64,000 nucleotides of DNA, taken from NCBI GenBank assembly GCA_964426945.1, contig CAYRSS010000007.1, positions 57,964-121,963 of the forward strand, written 5' to 3'. This document shows positions 53,146-60,456 of this stretch, piece after piece (the first letter of the stretch is position 1; every line of letters starts with the position of its first letter). The notes below the pieces were generated by a model. It worked only from the letters and a program-made list of their open reading frames with translations, was not told where the DNA came from and did not search any database. Position numbers and translations under genes: made by a program. This DNA comes from CAYRSS01 sp964426945. GTDB lineage: Bacteria; Planctomycetota; Phycisphaerae; UBA1845.

Positions 53146-53468
53146 GATCGGGCTCCTGCGATGGCACCAGACTCTGCGGCGTCTCGTCACGGCCTCGCGG
53201 CGGCCGCCTCGTCCGCGCTTCACAGGGTTGCACGTGTCATGCCATGAGGGGTGGCTCCGGCTCGGCCGGTGTGGGGAGTTGTCAGGCGCGGTGGCTCGAG
53301 CTGTGAACCCGCGACGGCAGCGTTATCGGGCATGTTTTGCTGTGTTTTCCGCACCCCGCGGAACACCCCCGCCACCGGCGGGGCGCTGAATAGTACGCAT
53401 CACCGCTGCGGGTTCTTGCGCCATCGGTGTCATTGCAGCACTGATTGAACGCGGGTAGTTTCCGTCGC
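53146..53468. other. Divergent intergenic region between the deacylase and pterin-synthase-like genes
   Basis: About 320 bases. No gene, and no clear -35/-10 pair. A GC-rich inverted stretch (CCCCGCCACCGGCGGGG, 53366-53382) may fold but has no T run. Confidence 0.4.
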
Positions 53469-53834
53469 ATGTACGGCGTGACCGTCGAGTCGTCCTTCTC
53501 CGCGCTGCATCGCGTCAGCCTGCCCGACGGCACGCTCGAACCGCTGCACGGCCACGACTGGCGCGTGCGGGTCGAGTTCCGGGCGGCGGCGCTGGACGCG
53601 CGGGGCATGGTGGTCGATTTCCTCGAGGTGCGGGCCGCGCTCGACGACATCACCCGCGGCCTGCAGTATCAGGATCTCAACCGCCACCCGGCGTTCGCGG
53701 AGCGGCTTCCGACGGCGGAGCTCGTCGCGGAATACGTTTGCGGCGAGTTTGTCCGACGCGGGCTGACCCAGGTCCGGTGGGTCGAGATCACCGAAGCGCC
53801 GGGCTGCATCGCAACCTACGAGCGTCCCGTCTGA
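53469..53834 (+). CDS. 6-pyruvoyl/6-carboxytetrahydropterin synthase homologue with altered active site (121 aa)
   Basis: T-fold protein of QueD/PTPS length. The zinc-binding histidines are kept (His14 in FSALHRV, His27 and His29 in LHGHDW), as is the pterin-anchor-like Glu in EITEAPGC. The catalytic residues are not: the Cys three positions before LHGH is replaced (TLEPLHGH), with a Glu beside it, and the Asp-His pair of 'LDHxxLN' reads LQYQDLN. It resembles the PTPS-III idea (Glu near the Cys position, replacing FolB), but the lost Asp-His argues for another or no activity. ATG at 53469; no strong ribosome site. Confidence 0.75.
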   Translation: MYGVTVESSFSALHRVSLPDGTLEPLHGHDWRVRVEFRAAALDARGMVVDFLEVRAALDDITRGLQYQDLNRHPAFAERLPTAELVAEYVCGEFVRRGLTQVRWVEITEAPGCIATYERPV

Positions 53835-54011
53835 CGCACCCGCACGACGCTCCGGCGGGGCCGTCCCGGGGCCCGCTTTGCGTTGACGATGTCCGCGGCG
53901 AGCCGTAAAATCGCTGGGAAGCTGGGGGCGCAAATCCGGGCTGAAATCAGGGCCGTTGCCGCGGCTCCGGTCGGTCGTTTGGCCCCCCGGCTCGAGAGGA
54001 CCTGACGAGCG

Positions 54012-54506
54012 ATGGACGGCGAGTGTCAAAAGTGCAACGCGGCCAAGGCCACCGTTCACATCCTCGAGACCTACCCCACCAAGCGTGAACGGCACCTCTG
54101 CGACGACTGCGCCACCAAGGAAGGGGTCATCTTCAAGCAGGGGCCCGAGACCGCCAACGAGGTACTCAAGCAGTTCATCAAGCACAAGGTCGGGATGACC
54201 TCCAAGGCGGACGACCTGGCCTGTTCCGGCTGCGGCACCACGTTCCGCGAGTTCCAGTCCCGCGGCCTGCTCGGCTGCCGCGAATGCTACGACGCCTTCT
54301 CGCCGGTGCTGACGCCCCTGATTCAGAAGGCCCACGCCGGCGGCACGCACCACGTGGGCAAGGTGCCGGCGGGCGTCGACCAGGACGTCCGGCGGCAGAC
54401 GGGCCTGCTGCGCCTCAAGCGGGAGCTGGCCGAGGCGATTGAGGCGGAGAACTACGAACTCGCGGCCAGCGTGCGCGACAAGATCCGCCAACTGGAGTCG
54501 GTATGA
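54012..54506 (+). CDS. mcsA: McsA, activator of protein arginine kinase
   Basis: Zinc-finger protein with four cysteine pairs at residues 5/8, 30/33, 71/74 and 89/92 and a C-terminal UvrB/UvrC (UVR) motif (LKRELAEAIEAENYELAASVRDKI). McsA stimulates McsB, which phosphorylates arginines and marks proteins for ClpCP. GAGAGGA precedes ATG. Its stop overlaps the mcsB start by four bases. Confidence 0.93.
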   Translation: MDGECQKCNAAKATVHILETYPTKRERHLCDDCATKEGVIFKQGPETANEVLKQFIKHKVGMTSKADDLACSGCGTTFREFQSRGLLGCRECYDAFSPVLTPLIQKAHAGGTHHVGKVPAGVDQDVRRQTGLLRLKRELAEAIEAENYELAASVRDKIRQLESV

Positions 54507-55555
54507 CGCTCGACGATCTGGTGAAGGGCACCGGCGAGTGGCTGCGCGGCGAGGGAGAGTTCGCCGACATCGTCGTGTCGTCGCGCGTGCGGCTGGCCCG
54601 CAACCTCGCCGGCCACCGCTTCCTCGCCTCCGCCTCGCCCTCGGACCGGACGCAGGTCTACGACGCGGTCTGCGATCAGGTCGGCACCGTCTCGACGGGG
54701 GGCGACGCCCTCATCGTCGATCTGCACAGCGCTGACGAGATCGACCGCAAGTTCCTGGTCGAGCGGCACCTCATCAGCCGCCACCAGGCCACCGCCGAGG
54801 GCAGCCGCGGCGTGGCCATCTGGCCCGACGAAACCGCGGCCATCATGATCAACGAGGAGGACCACCTCCGCATCCAGGGCCTGCGCAGCGGGCTGCAGCT
54901 CGACGCGCTGTGGTCGCAGGTCAACGCGCTGGATGACGAGCTCAGCCGCCGGCTCGAATTCGCGTACGACAAGCAACTGGGCTACCTCACGGCGTGCCCG
55001 ACGAACGTCGGCACGGGCATCCGCGTGTCGGTGCTGGTCCACCTGCCCGCGCTGAAGCTGACGCAGGAAATCGAGCGCGTCTCGCGGGCCACCAAGGACC
55101 TGCGCCTCGCTGTGCGCGGCCTTTACGGCGAGGGCACCGAGGCCGTGGGCGACCTCTACCAGATCAGCAACCAGGTGACGCTCGGCCGCAGCGAGGACGA
55201 CATCATCCGCGACCTGGGCACCACGGTGATTCCGCGCATCGTCGAGTACGAACGCACCGCCCGCGAAAGCCTCACCCGCACCCACCCGCAGGAGATCGAC
55301 GACCGAATCTGGCGGGCGTACGGTCTGCTGGCCAACGCCCGGCTGATCAGCAGCGAGGAGACCATCACACTCCTGTCGCACCTGCGGCTCGGCCTGCACA
55401 TGAACCGCTTCGACAAGGCCGACGCGAAGACGCTCAACGAGCTGTTCCTGCTGACCCAGCCGGCACACCTTCAGAAGCTGCAGGGCGGGCCGCTCGATGG
55501 CCTCGCCCGAGCCCGCCTGCGGGCCCAGATGCTGCGCGAGAAGCTCGGCGCGTAG
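54503..55555 (+). CDS. mcsB: McsB, protein arginine kinase
   Basis: Phosphagen-kinase fold enzyme phosphorylating protein arginine. Length 350. The N-terminal VVSSRVRLARNLAGHRF, the loop IMINEEDHLRIQ (NEEDH signature), CPTNVGTGIRVSVLVHLPAL and the C-terminal arginine-binding segments identify it. ATG overlaps the mcsA stop (ATGA). ctsR and clpC, which join mcsAB in Bacillus, are not next to it here. Confidence 0.95.
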   Translation: MTLDDLVKGTGEWLRGEGEFADIVVSSRVRLARNLAGHRFLASASPSDRTQVYDAVCDQVGTVSTGGDALIVDLHSADEIDRKFLVERHLISRHQATAEGSRGVAIWPDETAAIMINEEDHLRIQGLRSGLQLDALWSQVNALDDELSRRLEFAYDKQLGYLTACPTNVGTGIRVSVLVHLPALKLTQEIERVSRATKDLRLAVRGLYGEGTEAVGDLYQISNQVTLGRSEDDIIRDLGTTVIPRIVEYERTARESLTRTHPQEIDDRIWRAYGLLANARLISSEETITLLSHLRLGLHMNRFDKADAKTLNELFLLTQPAHLQKLQGGPLDGLARARLRAQMLREKLGA

Positions 55556-55580
55556 CGGCAGGCGTGCGGAATCGAATACG

Positions 55581-55619
55581 AACCACAGAGGGCACAGGGG
55601 AAGACTGAGGGCCACAGAG
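55581..55619. repeat. Degenerate CACAGAGG-type octamer repeat
   Basis: CCACAGAG, GGCACAGG and, after a break, GGGCCACAGAG recur just after mcsB. The period is roughly eight but degraded, so this is a weaker member of the octamer class. Confidence 0.4.
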
Positions 55620-55773
55620 CGGCGCGGCCGTTCGCGCCCGGGAATCTGCGCGCGCTTCGTAACGGCCGGCGTCTCGGCGGCCGGTGTTGCGGGCGTCTCG
55701 CCGGGCCGTCCGTCATCCGGTACGCTGGCACGGTGTCACCACAGTATTGCAATTCTACAGCCGGCCATCACCC

Positions 55774-56853
55774 ATGATCATCGACATCCACTGCCATCTC
55801 GGCCTCACCGCCCGCCCCTGCGACGAGGCGATTCCGCGTTTCAGCTTCGAGCCCCGCGGGGCGGCCGCCCGGCCGGGGTATGACTCGTACATGTCCGGCC
55901 GGATGATGACCCATCCGCTCTGGCGGTTCATCAAGTGGAAGCTCGGCATTCCGCAGCGGCTGGTCGTCGGCCCCGAGATGGACGCGATGATCGAGACGGT
56001 GAACCTGCGCCACCTGCTCGGCTCGACCGGCATCGATCGCTTCGCCGTGTTCGCCTTTGACGAGTATCACCACGACGACGGCAGCCCCGCCGGCCCGATC
56101 CCCATCGGCCGGAGGCAGGTCGGCACCGACCTGTACACCAGCAACAGCTTCGCCCGGGCGTGGTGCGCGCGGCATCCGGACCGGTTCCTGTTCGTCGCGT
56201 CGGTGCATCCGTATCGCCGCGGAGCCATCGAGGCCCTGGAGGAGGTGGTCGCCGGCGGGGCGGTGATGATCAAGTGGCTGCCCGTGCACATGAACATCCA
56301 CGCCCGCGACCCGCGGGTCGAGGCGTTCGTCCGCCGGGCGGCGGAACTTCAGATGCCGCTGCTGGTGCACTACGGCGGCGAGGGAGCGCTGCGCTCGAAC
56401 CACGTGGACCAGACCGATCCGCAGCCGATGCTCGACCTGCTGGCGAAGCTGCACCGCCGCGGCCCGATCCCGCCCGTGGTCATCGCCCACCTCGCCACGC
56501 CGACGCTGCCACTGCAAAGCCCGCGCCATGTGTACGCCCTGACCGACGCCCTGCTCGGCCGCCTCCGCGACGCCCCGGTGTACGCCGACATCTCCGCCCA
56601 GACAGTCAAGCCGTGGTGGCTGAAGTGGATGCTCCGCCGCCCCGCGCTGCACGACAAGCTGGTCTTCGGCACGGACTTCCCGATTCCCCCCGGCACCTGG
56701 GGCTACCCCCTGCGCATGCTCGGCCGCCGCCGCAAAGTCCTCGCCAGCCCCTGGTGGCCGGAGCAGACGCTGAGCATTGTGAGAATGCTGGGGTTCCCGG
56801 AGGGGGTGATGACGAGGGGGTATGAAGTGTTGAAGGGGAGGATGGGGGGCTGA
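55774..56853 (+). CDS. Amidohydrolase family 2 (TIM-barrel metal hydrolase/decarboxylase-like) protein (359 aa)
   Basis: Start at 55774 (MIIDIHCHLG); an open frame from 55684 is unsupported. The metal-binding HxH (His6, His8) is at the N-terminus. Later strands carry candidate ligands: MIKWLPVHMNIHARD, PLLVHYGGEGA, VVIAHLATP and KLVFGTDFPIPPG with the barrel-closing Asp. These follow the ACMSD/amidohydrolase-2 pattern of metal-dependent hydrolases and decarboxylases. Substrate unknown; no pathway genes lie nearby. Confidence 0.85.
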   Translation: MIIDIHCHLGLTARPCDEAIPRFSFEPRGAAARPGYDSYMSGRMMTHPLWRFIKWKLGIPQRLVVGPEMDAMIETVNLRHLLGSTGIDRFAVFAFDEYHHDDGSPAGPIPIGRRQVGTDLYTSNSFARAWCARHPDRFLFVASVHPYRRGAIEALEEVVAGGAVMIKWLPVHMNIHARDPRVEAFVRRAAELQMPLLVHYGGEGALRSNHVDQTDPQPMLDLLAKLHRRGPIPPVVIAHLATPTLPLQSPRHVYALTDALLGRLRDAPVYADISAQTVKPWWLKWMLRRPALHDKLVFGTDFPIPPGTWGYPLRMLGRRRKVLASPWWPEQTLSIVRMLGFPEGVMTRGYEVLKGRMGG

Positions 56854-56942
56854 GGAGCGCGGATGGCTGGCGCAGGGCCGACGTCGAGGACTCGTCGGCA
56901 AAGCGCGGGGTGGGAAGCTGCTGATCGGCGCCGCGGATTGCG

Positions 56943-56990
56943 AATCTCAAATTTGAGATTTCAAATTGCAAATCTGATATCCGAGATCGG
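56943..56990. repeat. AT-rich palindromic repeat, left flank of the four-helix-bundle gene
   Basis: An 18-bp perfect palindrome (AATCTCAAATTTGAGATT, 56943-56960) is followed by TCAAATTGCAAATCTGATATC. The 13-mer TCAAATTTGAGAT at 56947-56959 recurs exactly at 57753-57765 on the other side of the gene. Confidence 0.75.
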
Positions 56991-57117
56991 AAGTCCATCG
57001 GTCCGGTGTGGCTGAACGCGGCAGGGCACGAGTTGCGAGTGAGTTCCTGGTGGGCCCAATCTGCCCGCGAGTTCATGATGCTGGACAGCGGCGGGCGCTG
57101 CCGATTATTCTGAGCGC

Positions 57118-57675
57118 ATGAGATACGATCGCTTCGAGGATTTGCCTGCGTGGAAGGCGGCGCATGAATTGGCTGGCCGGGTCTACGCTCTCACTCGCGA
57201 CGATTCATTCGCGCAGCCGGGCGATCTTCGAGATCAGCTTCGCCGTGCTTCGCTCTCGGTTTCGAACAACATCGCGGAAGGATTCGAACGCGGCACGACG
57301 TCGGAGCTGCTCATGTTCTTGTATATCGCCCGTGGTTCAGCGGGCGAAGTGCGCTCCATGCTGCACCTTGTGCATCGACTGAGAGAGTTCGCCCACCTGA
57401 AACCTGATATCGCGGACTTGACGGCCCTTGCGGAGTCGTGCTCACGACAGTTGCGCGGATGGGCCGAGAGTCTGCAGAACTCCGACATCAAAGGCCAGCG
57501 GCACCTGAACGACCAGACGCGCAAGATGTTCGAGCACGACCGCCGCGCGACGGCGCTCTGGAAGACGCTCGAGGAGGAACATCGCGTGCGGGTCGAGCAG
57601 TGGTCCCGGCCGCTGGAGCAGCGGCACGGCGTGAACGATCCCCCGGCGGAGTCGGCAGGTCCGGAGCGGCCGTAG
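57118..57675 (+). CDS. Four-helix-bundle protein (23S rRNA intervening-sequence protein family), 185 aa
   Basis: The first 120 residues match the IVS-protein/Avd-like fold: FEDLPAWKAAHELAGRVY, LRDQLRRASLSVSNNIAEGF, TTSELLMFLYIARGSAGEVR and LTALAESCSRQLRGW. The homologous proteins are encoded in rRNA intervening sequences or accompany diversity-generating retroelements, but no rRNA or reverse transcriptase is nearby. The charged C-terminal 65 residues are extra. Palindromic AT-rich repeats with an identical 13-mer flank the gene on both sides, suggesting a mobile or repeat-associated unit. Confidence 0.88.
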   Translation: MRYDRFEDLPAWKAAHELAGRVYALTRDDSFAQPGDLRDQLRRASLSVSNNIAEGFERGTTSELLMFLYIARGSAGEVRSMLHLVHRLREFAHLKPDIADLTALAESCSRQLRGWAESLQNSDIKGQRHLNDQTRKMFEHDRRATALWKTLEEEHRVRVEQWSRPLEQRHGVNDPPAESAGPERP

Positions 57676-57732
57676 TCGCTTGGCAGGTCCGCAGCAGCCA
57701 TAGTCGGTCGGCGGGTTTGGGCCGCAGACCGA

Positions 57733-57774
57733 GCAATCTCAGATTTGAGATGTCAAATTTGAGATCTGAAATCG
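57733..57774. repeat. AT-rich palindromic repeat, right flank of the four-helix-bundle gene
   Basis: Contains AATCTCAGATTTGAGAT, the palindrome TCAAATTTGA (57753-57762) and GAGATCTGAAATC. The 13-mer TCAAATTTGAGAT is shared with the left flank in the same orientation. Confidence 0.75.
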
Positions 57775-57900
57775 CCTTCCTGCTGCCCGCGCCATTTCCT
57801 GCGCCTCGCCTTCCCTCCGCTCCACCTGCCGGCTGCCCCTGTCCCTCCCCCTCGCGCCGCGGTACGCTGTCTCTCGCCAACACCCTTACGGAATCTCGCC

Positions 57901-58812
57901 ATGCCCAGCCCCTTCTTCATCGTCGACGCCTTCACCAGCGAGCCCTTTTCCGGCAACGCCGCAGCGGTGGTCCTCGACGCCGCGGAGTGGGGTGATGCTC
58001 GGATGGCGGCGGTCGCGGCGGAGTTCAACCTCAGCGAGACGACCTTCGTCCTGCCGGCCACGCAGCCGAACGCGGATGTGCGGTTCCGCTGGTTTACGCC
58101 GACGGTCGAGGTTGACATGTGCGGCCACGCCACGGTCGCCGGGGTTCACGCGATGCTGGAGGCGGGGCGCTTCCGCCGGGTCGTCGGGGGGACAACGTGT
58201 GTCCGGGTCGAGACCCGCAGCGGCATTCTGAACGTTGACGTGGAAGAGGCGGTCGAGATGCCGGGCGGGCCGATGATCTGGCTCGGCATGCCCACCCCGC
58301 GCGTCGAACCGATGCACCTGCTCAAGGAGGAACTCACCGAGGGGCTCGGCGTGCCGCTCGACGCATTCGACCTGGAGCAACCGTTCCTCCGGACGCAGGA
58401 CAGCGACGCGATCGTCTTCGTTCGCGATACGCAGGCCCTCTTCGCCATCAGGCCGAACTTCGGCCTGCTCGGGAAGGTCTGCACGCGCATGCGCCTCCGC
58501 GGCCTGTGCGTCGCCACGCTCGGCACGCTGGCTCCTTCGATTCACGTCCAGTCGCGGTTCTTCGCCCCGGCGGCGGGGGTGGATGAGGATCCCGTCACCG
58601 GCAGCGTTCACGGTCCGCTGGCGATGTGCGTGGCCCGGCGCGGGGCGGCCCCGGCGGTGGACGGGGTGGCGGGCCTGCGCTGCATGCAGGCCAAGGCCGG
58701 CGGCCGGGCGGGGATCCTATACGCCCTGGTCGAGGGGCTGCCCGACGCCTGCACCGTCCGGATCGGCGGGCAGGCGGTGACGACGATGCGCGGCGAACTG
58801 GTCGCGTTTTGA
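57901..58812 (+). CDS. PhzF-family isomerase (303 aa)
   Basis: Two-lobed diaminopimelate-epimerase-like fold. PhzF itself isomerises a phenazine precursor, but most relatives have unknown substrates. Family segments: VDAFTSEPFSGNAAAVV, FNLSETTFVLP with the catalytic Glu46, RWFTPTVEVDMCGHAT, and the C-terminal FFAPAAGVDEDPVTGSVHGPLA. No phenazine genes are near, so a housekeeping or detoxifying role is likelier than phenazine synthesis. Confidence 0.92.
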   Translation: MPSPFFIVDAFTSEPFSGNAAAVVLDAAEWGDARMAAVAAEFNLSETTFVLPATQPNADVRFRWFTPTVEVDMCGHATVAGVHAMLEAGRFRRVVGGTTCVRVETRSGILNVDVEEAVEMPGGPMIWLGMPTPRVEPMHLLKEELTEGLGVPLDAFDLEQPFLRTQDSDAIVFVRDTQALFAIRPNFGLLGKVCTRMRLRGLCVATLGTLAPSIHVQSRFFAPAAGVDEDPVTGSVHGPLAMCVARRGAAPAVDGVAGLRCMQAKAGGRAGILYALVEGLPDACTVRIGGQAVTTMRGELVAF

Positions 58813-58938
58813 AGTGTCACCCTTGTCCTGTAAACGGGCGCTTTGCATGCCTGCGGGGTGGGGGAATTGCCGCTGAGCTTTGCGGCTGCCATCGGCCGCG
58901 ACGGGAGCGCCGATCGTGTGATTTCCGGGCGAAAACGC

Positions 58939-58967
58939 TTGACAGACTTCGTGATTTTCTGAACAAT
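58939..58967 (+). promoter_or_regulatory. Sigma70-type promoter upstream of the candidate RNA and HEAT-repeat gene
   Basis: TTGACA (58939-58944), 17-base spacer, AACAAT (58962-58967); start expected near 58974. The spacer contains ACTTCGTGA (58946-58954), a half-site that recurs as an inverted repeat at 59131-59154. Confidence 0.65.
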
Positions 58968-58973
58968 CCTCGC

Positions 58974-59122
58974 GGATTCTGCGGTGTCTCCTCACGCGGA
59001 GGCGCACGCGGTGGCGACGGGTCGGTCGCCGACAGCCGGTGGACGCTCAGCGGCCCACCGGCTAGAAGTTCGAGCAGGTAGAGTCTCCTCCAGTTTGCGG
59101 CCTGTTTGATGGCCGCTTTTTT
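58974..59122 (+). ncRNA. Candidate structured small RNA or attenuator leader (about 149 nt)
   Basis: Bounded by a promoter (58939-58967) and an intrinsic terminator (59097-59122). Between them lie a 6-bp stem GGCGAC/GTCGCC (59013-59018 with 59025-59030) and a 9-bp stem AGCCGGTGG/CCACCGGCT (59034-59042 with 59055-59063). There is no plausible reading frame. It is not recognisable as 6S, SRP, tmRNA or a riboswitch class I know. It is either a free RNA or an attenuator for the HEAT-repeat gene 73 bases beyond the terminator. Confidence 0.45.
59097..59122 (+). terminator. Intrinsic terminator at the end of the candidate RNA
   Basis: GCGGCC (59097-59102), 8-base loop, GGCCGC (59111-59116), then TTTTTT. 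It lies 285 bases after the PhzF stop, so it may also end transcription from that gene. Confidence 0.85.
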
Positions 59123-59130
59123 CTCCCCGG

Positions 59131-59154
59131 ACTTCGTGACAAATTTCACGAAGT
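59131..59154. promoter_or_regulatory. Inverted repeat, possible operator
   Basis: ACTTCGTGA (59131-59139), six bases, TCACGAAGT (59146-59154): a perfect 9-bp inverted repeat 40 bases before the HEAT-repeat gene. A third copy of the half-site lies in the spacer of the promoter at 58939-58967. Confidence 0.5.
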
Positions 59155-59194
59155 CGTCGGAGCCGGTCGGCGACCACGCCTGATCGGAGCGATG

Positions 59195-60328
59195 ATGGCG
59201 GCAACGACACCAACCCCTTCGGCCGGCCAGGGCGACGAGCCGCCGGGGGCACCTGTTGCCCGGGGTTCCAATCCCGTCGCGACGCCCGACCTCCCGCCGA
59301 TCGAGCCCATGTCGATGCCGCTATTGGGGCGGCTTTTCGCGGTGCCGTTCATCATCGTCTCGGTGATCGTGGGCGGCGCGGTCGTTGTCGTGCTGCTTTT
59401 CGGGTCGCTGACTTCCACGAAGGACGTGAGCGTCGCCGAGCTACTGACCACCATTGAAAGCTCCCCCGGCCATGCCCAGCTCGGCACCGCGCTGCTCCCC
59501 AAGGAGAAAGGGGTCTGGCAGGCGGCGATGGAGCTCTCGTTGCGGATCCGCCGGGACGAGTTGACCGAGGAGGAGCTGGACGAGGTCTCCCGGCGCGTGG
59601 TCGAGCTGATTCGTCGCGACCTGGCCGACTATGAGGCGGCTGTCCAGTCGGGTCAGGATCGCAACAAGGACCTCGCGGCCCACTGGGATCGCCTACGGTG
59701 GCTGCTTTCGGCGCTGGCGCAGACGGGTCGCCCGGCGGCCCTGCCGGTGCTGATCGAGGTGGTGGCTTCGGGCCGCGACCCGTACCGCGGGGCGGCGATG
59801 GAGCAACTGGCCCTGTTGAAGGCGCCGGAGGGGATCGAGCCGATCATCGCCTCCTTCTCGCAGAATCCGACGCCCGAGAGCCTGATGATAGGCTGTGCGG
59901 CACTGTCGCTGATCGCCGAGCCGGGCGACCAGCGGGCCATCCAGGCGCTGGACGACGTGCGACGGCGGCACGAGGGGGATGTCGCGTGGAACGCGGCGCT
60001 CGCGCTCGCCCGGCTGGGCAGTCCGGCGGGCAAACTGACGCTTCTTGACCTGCTCGACCGGGAGTTCTGGACGAGCGGCGATCGCTACCAGGTTCGTGAC
60101 AAGGACGGCAACGTCCACGCGAGCCCGATGTCCGAGCAGCGAGTGGAAGACTACCTGCTGGAGGCGATCGCCGCTGCGGCCAGGCTGGACGACGGGGACT
60201 TGTGGGAATCGATCGAGCGGCTAAAGTCAGACAGTTCGCTCAAGGTAAGGCGCGTGGCCGGCGAGGCGCTGGCGCGGCGCGCGGAAACGCAGGCGGCGCC
60301 TGGGGTTGCCGCTGTGCCGGGATCCTGA
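59195..60328 (+). CDS. Membrane-anchored HEAT-repeat protein upstream of the bc complex (377 aa)
   Basis: Of two adjacent ATGs, the one at 59195 is placed best behind GGAG (5-base spacer). A Pro-rich N-terminus and one helix (FIIVSVIVGGAVVVVLLFG, near residues 50-68) anchor the protein. The rest is alpha-helical with HEAT-like repeats, for example RPAALPVLIEVVASGRDPYRGAAMEQLALLK and DVAWNAALALARLGSPAGKLTLL. These act as protein-protein scaffolds. Its position before the Rieske, cytochrome b and subunit IV genes suggests a role in assembly of that complex. Confidence 0.8.
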   Translation: MAATTPTPSAGQGDEPPGAPVARGSNPVATPDLPPIEPMSMPLLGRLFAVPFIIVSVIVGGAVVVVLLFGSLTSTKDVSVAELLTTIESSPGHAQLGTALLPKEKGVWQAAMELSLRIRRDELTEEELDEVSRRVVELIRRDLADYEAAVQSGQDRNKDLAAHWDRLRWLLSALAQTGRPAALPVLIEVVASGRDPYRGAAMEQLALLKAPEGIEPIIASFSQNPTPESLMIGCAALSLIAEPGDQRAIQALDDVRRRHEGDVAWNAALALARLGSPAGKLTLLDLLDREFWTSGDRYQVRDKDGNVHASPMSEQRVEDYLLEAIAAAARLDDGDLWESIERLKSDSSLKVRRVAGEALARRAETQAAPGVAAVPGS

Positions 60329-60456
60329 GCGGGCCGGTGCGGGCCGGGGTGTAGAGGTCGATCAACGGGTAGGTTGTCTGCTGGGTCCGCGTTTGCGGCC
60401 GCGGTGTGTGTCAGGCCGGTTGTCCTGACTGTCCGCGACCCCTGAGGGCTAATCTC

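Noticed and set aside
57118..57675. Diversity-generating retroelement suggested by an Avd-like protein
   Set aside because: No reverse transcriptase, template or variable repeat pair was found nearby.
57901..58812. Phenazine biosynthesis
   Set aside because: A lone PhzF-like gene without phzA-G; PhzF relatives are widespread and mostly unrelated to phenazines.
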